A stretch of 64,000 nucleotides of DNA from DASXUG01 sp036504995 (GCA_036504995.1 DASXUG010000002.1:62001-126000), one strand, 5' to 3'. Positions 27,851-36,463 are shown, counted from the stretch's first letter. Notes: generated by a model from the letters alone, not told the origin. Program-made: numbers and translations.

Positions 27851-28701
27851 CGCTTCACCTATTATTTAAACTGTACAAATCTTTTAATTAAACCATTCTT
27901 TGATTACGGATAAAAGCACACAAATCTTTACGAGGTTTACACTTTATATTTGCATTCGCATACACTTAATAAATCAAAATTTCTGAAGCCATATGATTAC
28001 GCTAGGCTTAATTGCGTAAACTACGTAGTTACCCAGTCATTGTTATAAAAACAACTGATACAGCCATTAATTAAGCACTATCCGTTAAAGCCGACCCATT
28101 TCTTACTATCAATTAGCGCTGAGTTTGCACCAATTTGGCCTATTAGATATAAACTTATGCGGTCTTCCTGTTTAGCACTGCGACGGAAAACATCTGATTA
28201 TTATGATTTGAGAGTGCAACATTTGCACGATACAAGTGAACAACATTAAGTTAAGTTATTTTAAGGTAAAAAAACCGCTTAATTTTGATTAAACTAAGCA
28301 ATTTTTATACTATCAAATAAAATACTAGCCTGCATTAGTCCGAATGGACTAATGCAGTTTGGCGATTGAATGCTGTCCTCTGACACAAACCCAACACTTG
28401 AAGATAGAAACCCAGTGTTTACAGGGCTTTTAGAGGCATCACTTAAAATGATGTAGCCGTGGATGTATACGTAAATACTCACTAAACATGCGCGTAATAT
28501 ACCTTCAGAGAAACTTTAAAACAACTTAAGATTAGCCCTCATGCAATGTTAGGGCGGAGTGTTATATTAAATGCTTACAGTTGGTGCATGAAAGACCACC
28601 CATGCAAAGTAAACCTGTATGACTAAAACGAATTAATCTTTCCGTCATATTGAGCAGATAGTATCGGCCACTGTGGACACTCATGAATAAAACTAAAGAA
28701 T
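27851..28701. other. Long intergenic region between the second giant oxidase and a PEP-CTERM gene
   Basis: These 851 bp separate divergent genes and are AT-rich. I find no convincing gene in them. The most ordered element is the inverted repeat at 28330-28357. The rest probably holds the two promoters and long leaders, but no individual promoter can be called with confidence. Confidence 0.5.
28330..28357. promoter_or_regulatory. Perfect 12-bp inverted repeat sharing the TTAGTCC/GGACTAA core
   Basis: CTGCATTAGTCC (28330-28341) and GGACTAATGCAG (28346-28357) are perfectly complementary around GAAT. No T tract follows on either strand, which argues against a terminator. Its core matches the palindrome at 1011-1026 in front of the SCO/oxidase operon. 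It may be an operator for the second oxidase gene (about 480 bp away) or for the PEP-CTERM gene. Confidence 0.5.
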
Positions 28702-29328
28702 ATGAAACATCTCATTAAGGTCGCTGTAGCAATCGCACTTACTGCCCTAATCAACATGGGCAATGCCTTTGCTTTAACTTCTAATGGCGATGACGGTGCA
28801 TTAATACTGAATAACTCATTAATACTCAAGGCTTCTAACAATCAAGTATTCAATTATTCTGTGGTCGATTTGCAAGCCAATAGTATCCTAGATTTCTCAG
28901 GCCTTAATAGCGGCGACTCAGTATTTATTTTAGGTACAGGTGATTTAACGTTAAACGGCACTATTAACCTACCGTCATTTACTAGCTTTACATTTGAGAC
29001 TTCAGGAAATATTCTGTTTGCTGGCTCAGTGCTAACATCTAATAGCAATGTGTCATTTATATCAAACGCGTTTCAAAGTAGCTCTACCTCTTTAATCAGT
29101 GATATAGGTGGGAGCATCTCAATAACTGCTGAAACTAATGTAGTAATTAATGGCAAAATTGACGTAGGTGGCATCTCGACAGGACCCGACCCTTCAACAC
29201 CAGTTATTAGTCTCCCAATTGAACCAATTAAAACGCCGATTATTATGATTCCTGAACCATCCAGCTATGTATTACTTACTTTAGGGTTACTGGCATTGAC
29301 TTCAAGATACAGAAGGCTTCACTCTTAG
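28702..29328 (+). CDS. PEP-CTERM sorting domain protein
   Basis: The 208-residue exported protein has an N-terminal signal peptide (MKHLIKVAVAIALTALINMGNAFA) split here as MKHLIKVAV / ALTALINMGNAFA. The body is beta-rich and rich in Ser, Asn and Thr. The C-terminal tripartite sorting signal is IPEPSSY, a hydrophobic LLTLGLLAL and the basic RYRR. PEP-CTERM proteins are processed by exosortase (XrtA-type) and are tied to exopolysaccharide production. The exosortase gene is not in this window. The body has no recognised domain; it looks like a repetitive beta-helix or filament-like sequence. Divergent from the second giant oxidase. Confidence 0.82.
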   Translation: MKHLIKVAVAIALTALINMGNAFALTSNGDDGALILNNSLILKASNNQVFNYSVVDLQANSILDFSGLNSGDSVFILGTGDLTLNGTINLPSFTSFTFETSGNILFAGSVLTSNSNVSFISNAFQSSSTSLISDIGGSISITAETNVVINGKIDVGGISTGPDPSTPVISLPIEPIKTPIIMIPEPSSYVLLTLGLLALTSRYRRLHS

Positions 29329-29333
29329 CATCT

Positions 29334-29588
29334 CTAATTAACGATTACCTTCACCTCAACATCCTCGTGTGACACCATATCCACTATTTCAGTACCAAGC
29401 TCGTCAGCGCACTCACTTGTCCATGTAGAGCCGACTTCAAACTCACTAGTAAACATCGGAAGAAAACTCATATACATATAGCGCTCATCAGTCATTTTAA
29501 ATGCCTGTATATCGTCAGGATGGTCAACCACTTCCCAATCCTCAGGAACTTCCATATCGAGCTGTATACTTACTTTGATAGTCTTCAT
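29334..29588 (-). CDS. Small acidic protein of unknown function
   Basis: An 84-residue, strongly acidic protein with a start MKTIKVSIQLDMEVPEDW and a GAGGGAA ribosome-binding site 6 nt upstream of the ATG. It has no signal peptide, membrane segment or metal motif. It contains one Cys and several Asp/Glu clusters. It converges with the PEP-CTERM gene, the stop codons being 5 bp apart. I do not recognise the family. Confidence 0.65.
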   Translation of the reverse strand: MKTIKVSIQLDMEVPEDWEVVDHPDDIQAFKMTDERYMYMSFLPMFTSEFEVGSTWTSECADELGTEIVDMVSHEDVEVKVIVN

Positions 29589-30231
29589 TTGGTTCCCTCT
29601 TGATTATGTATACTACCATAGCATTCTGACAACTATTGTAGACCAGCTTAGTATCATTCGTGTCCCGACAAGCATCGGATGGCTTGAAAGCAAGCTTCCA
29701 AAGGCATCCTGAAAATTTCAGTTAATTTTTATACGGATTTTTATACATTTTTTGATTCATAACGCATAAAAAATTGATCTGCGCAGCCTATCATAAAGAA
29801 TACAAAAAAATCACTAAATATCGTTACCTACTCGGCATAACTTGAAAGAAAATTGCGTATATAGTGACATTTATGGCTATCTACTTGGTCATAGTTTTAC
29901 GGCTTGAGATTTTGTATATCCAGAGTTGCAAAATCACGGTCAGATATAAGAGCAATAAAAAGCAACCTTACTAATCGGATTACTCTGTAATCATTAGCGG
30001 TGCGGTGGCATATAATGTTCTTTTTTGGATAGCAGGGAATATATACATTAATTGGGCTGGTTATTTTTGTAGTATTGTTTTTGGTGATACTTGACCACAA
30101 CGTTAAGTAACTAGCTAGTTAACGTAATATGGTAGCAATGCCGATCAGTCAGATGACTGGGTTGTTATAGCTGTGCTCCAATCACGCTGACCTGAACAAT
30201 TCAATCAATTGTCTAAATAGCTAATAACAAC
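29589..30231. other. AT-rich intergenic stretch without a supported gene
   Basis: No ORF here has a convincing composition, ribosome-binding site or family resemblance. A hairpin-forming palindrome at 30101-30124 (CGTTAA and TTAACG arms, with a perfect inner TAACTAGCTAGTTA) is the only ordered element. It could hold a small RNA, but I have no direct support for one. Confidence 0.45.
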
Positions 30232-30252
30232 AAAAACCCGCCGTAGCGGGTT
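30232..30252 (-). terminator. Rho-independent terminator of the PEP-CTERM gene at 30280
   Basis: On the minus strand AACCCGC pairs with GCGGGTT around TACG, followed by TTTGTTGTT. It lies 28 bp past the stop codon. Confidence 0.85.
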
Positions 30253-30279
30253 GTTTGATTGCATTTCGGTCCTGCTAAA

Positions 30280-30933
30280 TTACTTTTGTTTGCGGCGTGC
30301 CGCAAAGCCGATTAAACCTAAACCAGCCAATATCATTGCGTAGACTTCGGGTTCAGGTGCTGGGATTATGGCATCAGAGTTAAACCATACACGCCCGCCA
30401 GTAGATGGTGAACCAGCTGGTGCTGGGTAATTGAAAATTTTATAACTTGCTGCAAATGACGTGATATGAGCTTTAGTATCAAACTTAACATCATATACTT
30501 CAAACTCACCAGTCAGAGTGTTATAACCTGATCCTGTATCCGTGATGTCAAGGCCTGGATGTCCAGGCTCGTTGAATGGAAAACGCTGAGCGTCTTGATA
30601 AAAGCCCATACCGAGCGGCACTCCCAACTGATCAGTCGAGAAATCAATATTTATCCAACGCCCATAATTTTGATCAGGCCCTCCATAAGTCATAAATGAT
30701 ATGCTCACCGAGTTAACATTTGCTGGATTGGAAGGGTATGGATTCCCTATACCAAAAATGCCATCTTGGGGAGTAAAGACTTGGGTGCCCAGAACTTCCC
30801 AAGGCACATTGCTCGCATAAGGGTCGTTACCTGGTGCCCCGTATGAGTCTATCTCTAAAAAAGTGGTAGCATGCACATTGAAGCAGACTACCAATAATAA
30901 CAAGCCCGTAATATGCTTATTGAAAATTTCCAT
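30280..30933 (-). CDS. PEP-CTERM sorting domain protein
   Basis: The 217-residue protein has a signal peptide ending near NVHA (residue 22). A beta-rich domain follows with WINIDFSTDQLG and FEVYDVKFDTKAHITSF. The C-terminal sorting signal is PAPEPEVYAMILAGLGLIGFAARRKQK in two parts: PEPEVYAM, then GLGLIGFAARRKQK. The tail is nearly identical to that of the next gene upstream, so both should be handled by the same exosortase. The body resembles the choice-anchor type exported proteins that accompany PEP-CTERM tails, but no catalytic residues can be assigned. Confidence 0.85.
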   Translation of the reverse strand: MEIFNKHITGLLLLVVCFNVHATTFLEIDSYGAPGNDPYASNVPWEVLGTQVFTPQDGIFGIGNPYPSNPANVNSVSISFMTYGGPDQNYGRWINIDFSTDQLGVPLGMGFYQDAQRFPFNEPGHPGLDITDTGSGYNTLTGEFEVYDVKFDTKAHITSFAASYKIFNYPAPAGSPSTGGRVWFNSDAIIPAPEPEVYAMILAGLGLIGFAARRKQK

Positions 30934-31080
30934 TCATTTTCCTTGATGTTGTAATGCGCTCAAAGGTTAACCTTCTCGCCAGCCGATCTTTATTGGTTTT
31001 ACATATATCCATAACGGTCTATTTTTTACGTGATCTCAAAACAATAGACCAATCAGACTAACTCACATCTTACTACAGAG

Positions 31081-31662
31081 CTACTTTTGTTTGCGACGTG
31101 CTATGAAACCAATGACTCCCAAACCCGCTAATAACATTGCAAAAGTTTCTGTTTCAGGTACCGCTTGGGTTACCCAAGTGCCAGTGGAGTAGCTGTTTAA
31201 TATGCTTGTTTGTCCTGAGTTACTATTCAAAAATAAATTAACGTAGCCTGTTCCTACACCATTATTTCCATGAGCTTGTACTAGGTGTGTAATACCAGTG
31301 TTGCTGTATGAAAAATCCAGATCATAAGTATTAATTACACCATTTGATATAACCAAAGTTAAGTTGTCGGCCAAAAAGCTGTATTCAGGTGGAGTTGCAA
31401 CCAAGTCACTGTTAAAGCTATATTTGCCATCGCTAACACTCCAACCCAAAATGTCAGAGAAAGATTTGCTGCCGTCACTATTGTTGTTCAGAGTAATACT
31501 GAGTGTGAAATGATCGATTGCGTTAGACTGTGCTTCTGGGCCAAGAGCTATCGTAGACACCAAGCCACCAGAGGTGTAGCTGTAAGTTACATCAGCCTTC
31601 GCAGATGTAGCAAAAAGAATAACGATTGTTGACGTAATTGCTAATAGATTTGCCCTAACCAT
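31081..31662 (-). CDS. PEP-CTERM-like exported protein (VPETE variant)
   Basis: The 193-residue protein has a signal peptide cleaved near TSAKA and a beta-rich Ser/Asn body. The C-terminal sorting sequence is VPETETFAM followed by LLAGLGVIGFIARRKQK. The PEP box is altered to PET, a known acceptable variant in this family. The last eight residues match those of the neighbour at 30280. It is separated from that gene by 147 bp that hold no obvious terminator, so the two could be co-transcribed. Function of the body is unknown. Confidence 0.82.
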   Translation of the reverse strand: MVRANLLAITSTIVILFATSAKADVTYSYTSGGLVSTIALGPEAQSNAIDHFTLSITLNNNSDGSKSFSDILGWSVSDGKYSFNSDLVATPPEYSFLADNLTLVISNGVINTYDLDFSYSNTGITHLVQAHGNNGVGTGYVNLFLNSNSGQTSILNSYSTGTWVTQAVPETETFAMLLAGLGVIGFIARRKQK

Positions 31663-31696
31663 TTCTAACCCTTTAGTTAAATTAAAATTTTTGTCA

Positions 31697-31858
31697 TTAT
31701 AGCGTCGAATTGTTACAGTTTTTGCGTTCCCACTTACCTTTAATCTTGGCCTCTTCTTCGGTGGGGATTAAAAGATCAACAACTCCAGGCGTTTTGCCAT
31801 TCTCGATGAGAACATTATCTCTAACCAAAACATCTGAACCATCATGATATTTAAACAT
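31697..31858 (-). CDS. Small protein of 53 residues, possibly a truncated family member
   Basis: An ATG at 31858 opens a 53-codon frame beginning MFKYHDGSDVLVRDNVLIENG and continuing KTPGVVDLLIPTEEEAK, then stops after NCNNSTL. The opening reads like a compact beta-barrel start, as in small proteins whose N-terminus begins with a hydrophilic MFKYHDG segment. The abrupt polar end after about 45 well-formed residues suggests either a short protein or a remnant that lost its 3' part. No strong ribosome-binding site is seen. It fills the gap between a PEP-CTERM gene and a membrane protein on the same strand. Confidence 0.45.
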   Translation of the reverse strand: MFKYHDGSDVLVRDNVLIENGKTPGVVDLLIPTEEEAKIKGKWERKNCNNSTL

Positions 31859-31889
31859 AAATGCCTAATGTTTGGTTAAAGGGGTAGTT

Positions 31890-32561
31890 TTAACCAATTG
31901 TTTTTGATTGATTGGGTAGGTTCAGGCGCGCATAAACAACAGCCATTAAGGCATATGAAACCAACTCAATTTCTGTTGACAATATCCATTGAATAAAAGA
32001 CAAGACAACCGACTCAGACTGAATTGATCTAAAAGCAAAAGTGATAATCCAATTTACAATGAGCAATAGCAACCAGAATGCAACAAATAGTAAAGCAATA
32101 CGCCAAACATTTCCTTGAGTTTTACCTACGCTTTCTGCGATTGCGTCAAACGGCCCCAAACCATGCTTAGCGATCAATGACTGTGCCAGAAACGCACTTG
32201 AATATATTAACAAGCCAGGAATAACGAAGAACGTGCCAGAGAGCAGACTCGCAAACTCAATATGTAGACCAGCAACAGCAAAAAATATGAATGAAACTGC
32301 CGAGATTGAAGTCGGGATCTCGTTATATCGATGTTGTGTGTAGCCTAGGTAAGTGGTTAAAGCTTTTAGAGTTGCAAGACTTCCAATCCCCCACGCGGCA
32401 ATAGAGAGCAAAACCGAGCTGAAGCCTCCCACCTTAATGGCTAAGAGTCTAATCATAAGAGCCAAAACAAACAAAGGCAATGTGACTTTAAGGATTTTTG
32501 AGAAGGCTTTGCGATAAACAATTAAGGTTTCTAGAAAGGGTTGACGAAATCCTATGCTCAT
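31890..32561 (-). CDS. Multi-pass membrane protein of unknown function
   Basis: The 223-residue protein has about five or six hydrophobic helices, for example LPLFVLALMIRLLAI, FIFFAVAGL, LLSGTFFVIPGLLIYS and IALLFVAFWLLLLIVNW. A loop with AKHGLGPFDAIAESVGKTQGN resembles the cytoplasmic loop seen in uncharacterised YciC/DUF975-like membrane proteins, where a pore-like helix follows. No catalytic motif is visible. It heads or belongs to a run of three orphan membrane-associated genes on the minus strand (31890-34050). Confidence 0.65.
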   Translation of the reverse strand: MSIGFRQPFLETLIVYRKAFSKILKVTLPLFVLALMIRLLAIKVGGFSSVLLSIAAWGIGSLATLKALTTYLGYTQHRYNEIPTSISAVSFIFFAVAGLHIEFASLLSGTFFVIPGLLIYSSAFLAQSLIAKHGLGPFDAIAESVGKTQGNVWRIALLFVAFWLLLLIVNWIITFAFRSIQSESVVLSFIQWILSTEIELVSYALMAVVYARLNLPNQSKTIG

Positions 32562-32588
32562 TCTAGGGGACCTAACGCTTGACAGTAA

Positions 32589-32610
32589 GGGGTGCCCCGT
32601 TAGGCATCCC
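32589..32610. terminator. Weak GC-rich hairpin between two membrane-protein genes
   Basis: GGGGTGCC (32589-32596) can pair with GGCATCCC (32603-32610), including a G-T pair, around CCGTTA. No T tract follows on the minus strand, so its role as a terminator is uncertain. Confidence 0.35.
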
Positions 32611-32635
32611 GTTTGAATGATGAGATATATATTTT

Positions 32636-33058
32636 TTAATTAACATTACATTCATTTTGACTCGATAAACATTGTATTTCCCAGCAACTATTGGCGGAGC
32701 AAAATAAAACATTGTTCTGGCCGTTAGGTTTTAAATAGTAAGGTCCAGGAGCATCGTGACCAGAAGCCTCAAATTTATAAGCGATTTGGTTGCCATCTAT
32801 TTTCATTTCAGCGTTCACAGATGGCACAGATGTTGAGGGTTTATTTTTTACTTCAAATACCTGCCAAATATTCCCATCCCACATTCTTTGGCGGTATAGC
32901 TCCAAAGAATACTTGCCGCCATCGATACTAACTTTATCGATTAGGGTAGCGGTTTTTTCGTTTTTGAATGCTTGAGAAATAAGCCAAAAAACAATAGCTA
33001 CAACTGAAGCTAATAAAAATAGTATCGAGACTAAAAATTTTATTACTTTGGAGCGCAT
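32636..33058 (-). CDS. Membrane-anchored exported protein of unknown function
   Basis: The 140-residue protein has one N-terminal transmembrane helix (FLVSILFLLASVVAIVFWLI) and an exported domain of about 105 residues. Four Cys near the C-terminus (CSANSCWEIQC and the later NEC) could form two disulfides in the periplasm. The domain contains YSLELYRQRMWDGN and IAYKFEASGHDAPGPYYL. I do not recognise the family. Flanked by two membrane protein genes on the same strand. Confidence 0.6.
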   Translation of the reverse strand: MRSKVIKFLVSILFLLASVVAIVFWLISQAFKNEKTATLIDKVSIDGGKYSLELYRQRMWDGNIWQVFEVKNKPSTSVPSVNAEMKIDGNQIAYKFEASGHDAPGPYYLKPNGQNNVLFCSANSCWEIQCLSSQNECNVN

Positions 33059-33096
33059 AAGCCTCTTTATTTATTCCAAGCTTTAGAGGAACTGTT

Positions 33097-34050
33097 CTAT
33101 TTTTTAAGTATTAAACCTAAGATTGTCGCCAAGATTAATATTCCACCAATCGCAATTGCAACCATGTTCCCAGTGCTATAGCTGGAGTTTCTGTTATGTG
33201 TTGGTGCAATCTCGGTATTAATCTTATTCACATACTGTTGGACAGGTACTAAAAACAATATAGATAAACTTGATAAAAAGAAATAACCGGCTGGCAGCTT
33301 TGAAAGTAGTATGGCAACGATCCAGCCAATTGCCAATAAGCCAGCATCAATGCTCCCTGAAATACTATTCTCTTGCCCAAATTTGCGAATTAACGAAAAA
33401 CATGGATAGCAAAAGAAGTAACCAAATACTGACCGCCAAACAGGTGAGATATTCGAAGCGTCGCGGGCTTTAATAATTTTCCAGTTCTTATAAAACCAAT
33501 AAACTTGATACGTATTAAAAGTTACCAGAGACATAACAATCAACTTCTGGGTCGATACTGCAAAAAATGGTGTAGGGATGTTTTGCAGATTTTCTTCGTT
33601 GCTATTATTGTCTGTTATATTACTTGATGTGTTAGGCAGTTCATTTGCAGTAACCAAAGAAGCAGCAACCCAGCCTGAACCAAGGTGAGATGGAAAGAAC
33701 TCGTACCAAAGCGGATACTCACTGTGAAGCATACCCTCTAAGCCTCTAACCTCGATAAAATATACAAGCCATCCCACAAAACTTACGCCTAATGCTGCTA
33801 AATATGGTTTGGTTTTAGCAATTTTTATTGATAGTAGTGACCCAATAAAGAAAAACAAGGTGGATAAAACAATATCCATCAAAAGAAGTATCTTTGGCAT
33901 TTCTGTTTGAGTGGTGTCATATCCCATTTGTTTTGCTAAAGCCTCTGCTAAAAGCGGAGCAAAGACCCACGCAAGGATAAGAGCTACAATGCTTGATATA
34001 ACTATTGCCAATACTAGTCTGGCGTAGGGATTTGCAGATGTTAGTTTCAT
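33097..34050 (-). CDS. Multi-pass membrane protein with a YWFYKNW motif
   Basis: I prefer the ATG at 34050 (MKLTSANPYARL), with GGGA about 10 nt upstream, to a TTG further out; this gives 317 residues. The N-terminal half has four or so helices. A central loop is followed by FNTYQVYWFYKNWKIIKARD and SPVWRSVFGYFFCYPCFSLIR, a conserved block of a widespread family of uncharacterised membrane proteins, and then three more helices. An Asn-rich linker (DNNSNEEN) separates the halves. No transport signature can be named. Confidence 0.65.
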   Translation of the reverse strand: MKLTSANPYARLVLAIVISSIVALILAWVFAPLLAEALAKQMGYDTTQTEMPKILLLMDIVLSTLFFFIGSLLSIKIAKTKPYLAALGVSFVGWLVYFIEVRGLEGMLHSEYPLWYEFFPSHLGSGWVAASLVTANELPNTSSNITDNNSNEENLQNIPTPFFAVSTQKLIVMSLVTFNTYQVYWFYKNWKIIKARDASNISPVWRSVFGYFFCYPCFSLIRKFGQENSISGSIDAGLLAIGWIVAILLSKLPAGYFFLSSLSILFLVPVQQYVNKINTEIAPTHNRNSSYSTGNMVAIAIGGILILATILGLILKK

Positions 34051-34282
34051 TACTATTTGATCCCGAATGCTAACAATAAATAGAGACCCTGAGGACACTA
34101 TGTTAGTTGATTGCGCCAATTTACGCTGTCATGCGCGTTTGTTAATTATTCATTGTGAATACCATAACATATCATGTCATTTACCCTCGAAACAACCCCT
34201 CTAAAAGATCCTTCTTATGGCATAGATAGATATGTAAGAATGGATGGTTATGGACAACACTGGATGAAGCTGGACAGTAAAT

Positions 34283-34358
34283 TGGTGCCCCCGACACGAA
34301 TCGAACGTGTGACCCTCCCCTTAGGAGGGGGATGCTCTATCCACTGAGCTACGGGGGC
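34283..34358 (-). tRNA. tRNA-Arg (anticodon CCT)
   Basis: On the minus strand the acceptor GCCCCCG pairs with CGGGGGC, followed by discriminator A and an encoded CCA. The D arm contains GCTC/GAGC. The anticodon arm TCCCC-CTCCTAA-GGGGA gives anticodon CCT, reading AGG. The T arm is ACACG-TTCGATT-CGTGT. All four stems close fully. Confidence 0.97.
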
Positions 34359-34528
34359 GACTGGCGTGAGTAAATCATTAAGTGCAACATTTTCTCATAT
34401 TTCAAGTCATACTATAAAGTTGCATTTAAATATTTAGCCTCTTTTGATTAAATCGGTTAGCACTAAAAGCAGTGCGTAAATTGAACAATTAAGGCTCTGT
34501 GAGTTATAACGCGCTAGGAGATAAGTTG

Positions 34529-35062
34529 ATGAAGATTTTTGTATTACTCGTATTATTAGGTCTAGGCTTTTTAATTTTCCGCAGCATAAGCGTCGCCGCG
34601 CCCTTACCAACTGCAGGGGAAGCAGCACCGCCTTTTAAGTTACAAGATGCTCAAAAAAAACTACACCAACTAGCTGATTATAACGGTAAATGGCTAATTC
34701 TATATTTTTACCCAAAAGATGATACGCCAGGCTGCACCAAAGAGGCCTGCCATTTTCGGGATGACTTAGCCCAGTTAGAGAAACTAGGTGGGCATGTGGT
34801 AGGGATTAGCGTGGACGACAGCGGCTCTCATGCTGAGTTTGCAAAAAAATATAACTTACCTTTTCCACTGCTGGCTGACACTGATGGCAAGGTAGCGGAT
34901 AGCTATGGTGCATTGACCAATTTAGGCATCATAAAGATTGCTAAACGTTATACTTTTTTGATAGACCCGCATGGCAAAATTGCAAAAACTTATTTGAGTG
35001 TTGACACTTCACGTCACTCACAAGAGATTATTGATGACTTAAAGAAACTGACAAATCAATAG
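34529..35062 (+). CDS. Membrane-anchored or exported peroxiredoxin, Bcp/PrxQ type
   Basis: The ATG at 34529 follows AGGAG by 8 nt and is preferred over a GTG ten codons earlier; it gives 177 residues. The N-terminus (MKIFVLLVLLGLGFLIFRSI) is a signal or anchor helix, unlike cytoplasmic Bcp, so the enzyme should face the periplasm. The active site is TPGCTKEAC with peroxidatic Cys69 and resolving Cys74, the CxxxxC spacing of PrxQ. YFYPKDDTPGCT and GISVDD are typical. It would reduce H2O2 and organic peroxides with a periplasmic thiol donor. Convergent with the lipoprotein gene; the stop codons abut. Confidence 0.88.
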   Translation: MKIFVLLVLLGLGFLIFRSISVAAPLPTAGEAAPPFKLQDAQKKLHQLADYNGKWLILYFYPKDDTPGCTKEACHFRDDLAQLEKLGGHVVGISVDDSGSHAEFAKKYNLPFPLLADTDGKVADSYGALTNLGIIKIAKRYTFLIDPHGKIAKTYLSVDTSRHSQEIIDDLKKLTNQ

Positions 35063-35809
35063 CTAAAATGGCAGAAAAACAGCTGTAGCGAGGCTTTGCG
35101 TGACTTTAGAGATGGAGCGCTGTGCTTTTTGCGCCAACAAAAGTGCGTAATCATCGGTGCGGCCAATGACTTTTCCAAACTCTCGCTCAAAACTCAAGTT
35201 GTATTCGTTCTCATTGACTTCGTTACTCAACAAATATAGCTGCCCTTTCTCATCGCGGGCATTGTAGAGTTTCCAAACGGCAATTTCGACATTTCTCGAA
35301 ACGTTATATATTTTTTGCGGATCTAATCTGTCTGTAATATAGAACTCGCTTTTATCTTCATGCGCCTTCAGCAACATCGTTTGCAAACCTACGATAAAAG
35401 GCAACACTCTATCCCCTGCATAACCCGACTTAAAAGCAAGCTGTATGGCTGCTATATCTTGTAAATTCTGAATCCCCTCAAACCGCCAATGTTGATCGCC
35501 TTCAAACACCCAATCCACCATCTCATCTGCGCTACCAGAGGTGCTTTTTTTAAGTTCATGCGGGTTTCGCTTATAAAGTTTAAGCATCAGTAAGCGTAAA
35601 CTTTGCGTATTCTCGCGCACCTCGATATCTGCCATACGGTCTATATCGCCTTTGGCAAGCTGATCGATTTTATTACTGCTAGCGGGGGTTGGGACATGTT
35701 TGCCATTCACTGGCGGTGTAGGAGAGGCGCACGAAGCCAAGTGGGCAACTAGCAGAAGCCACACACCCTGCCTGAAAAAACGCCTTAGCTCACCAATAGA
35801 AACAATCAC
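35063..35809 (-). CDS. Predicted lipoprotein of unknown function
   Basis: The 248-residue protein has an N-terminal hydrophobic stretch and a lipobox LASC (about residues 24-27), so it should be a lipoprotein. A Pro/Ser-rich linker follows. The mature domain is helical, with DIRENTQSLR-like heptad character in DRMADIEVRENTQSLRLLM, LKLYKRNPHELKK and VEIAVWKLYNARDEKGQLYLL. I do not recognise a named domain, though similar lipoproteins occur in many betaproteobacteria. It is the second gene behind the MliC-like lipoprotein, 14 bp apart, so the two probably form an operon. Confidence 0.72.
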   Translation of the reverse strand: MIVSIGELRRFFRQGVWLLLVAHLASCASPTPPVNGKHVPTPASSNKIDQLAKGDIDRMADIEVRENTQSLRLLMLKLYKRNPHELKKSTSGSADEMVDWVFEGDQHWRFEGIQNLQDIAAIQLAFKSGYAGDRVLPFIVGLQTMLLKAHEDKSEFYITDRLDPQKIYNVSRNVEIAVWKLYNARDEKGQLYLLSNEVNENEYNLSFEREFGKVIGRTDDYALLLAQKAQRSISKVTQSLATAVFLPF

Positions 35810-35823
35810 TTACAAAAGGACTA

Positions 35824-36222
35824 CTAAGGTTTTACAACTGTCAGCTTACAAGCAGTGTAGCTAGCCGTCGGGTTGATCTCTAACGTCGATTCATCAGCCA
35901 GAGTCAGTGTGGTAATACCATTGGAATAACGTTTAGTTGAATCTTTAGAGATTTTAGTTAATCCCACTTCTCGCTCTGGCAAAATCAGCCAAACTGACTC
36001 ACCATTGTCTAGTGTGCGTAAAAAGAATTTTTTATTGGCAGCGCATTGATACTCACTCGCATTTTCAGGCCTGTAGCTTCTGTCTTTAGACTTACTATCG
36101 CCAAATGGCCATAAATGCACATCACTCACTTTATCGGTCAAATTACTCATCGTGCTACAACCAGTCACTAAGACATAACTAACTAATGTCATACATATTC
36201 TTGTATTTAAAATACCACTCAT
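35824..36222 (-). CDS. MliC-like lipoprotein (lysozyme-inhibitor fold)
   Basis: The ATG at 36222 has AGGGG 8 nt upstream and gives a 132-residue lipoprotein with lipobox LVTGC. An in-frame upstream start is less likely. The mature part resembles the MliC/PliC family: a first Cys in YQCAANKKFFLRTL, SVWLILPEREVGLTK, YSNGITTLTLADESTLEIN, and a last Cys in YTACKL that would close the conserved disulfide. MliC proteins inhibit C-type lysozyme at the cell envelope. The assignment rests on pattern and spacing, so inhibition is inferred. Upstream of and probably co-transcribed with the lipoprotein at 35063. Confidence 0.6.
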   Translation of the reverse strand: MSGILNTRICMTLVSYVLVTGCSTMSNLTDKVSDVHLWPFGDSKSKDRSYRPENASEYQCAANKKFFLRTLDNGESVWLILPEREVGLTKISKDSTKRYSNGITTLTLADESTLEINPTASYTACKLTVVKP

Positions 36223-36463
36223 CACTACCCCTGTAATTTCACGAAAAAACATCGATTATCTCAGCAATAAAATCATGATCGCATTTAATACCGCAATCTA
36301 ACTTTAACGATATAATATAGCAAACATCATGGCAATGGCTTAGGCATGTTTTGAAACCACAAAAAACTACGATTTTTCATAACATTTGCGCTTAAATCTC
36401 GGCTGGAACCTATTTTATATTTAACAGTCACTGGGTAACAACTTATTAAATTGAAAGGTATAC

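Noticed and set aside
28330..28357. Perfect inverted repeat read as a Rho-independent terminator
   Set aside because: No T tract follows on either strand and no gene ends nearby; it is listed as a possible operator instead.
28294..28482. 62-codon minus-strand frame between the giant oxidase and the PEP-CTERM gene
   Set aside because: It runs through the inverted repeat at 28330-28357 and shows no protein-like features.
29897..30100. 67-codon minus-strand frame in the gene-free stretch
   Set aside because: Poor composition, no ribosome-binding site and no recognisable pattern.
27851..34282. Accessory region examined for an integrated element next to tRNA-Arg
   Set aside because: No integrase, transposase or direct repeat of the tRNA 3' end could be found within the window.
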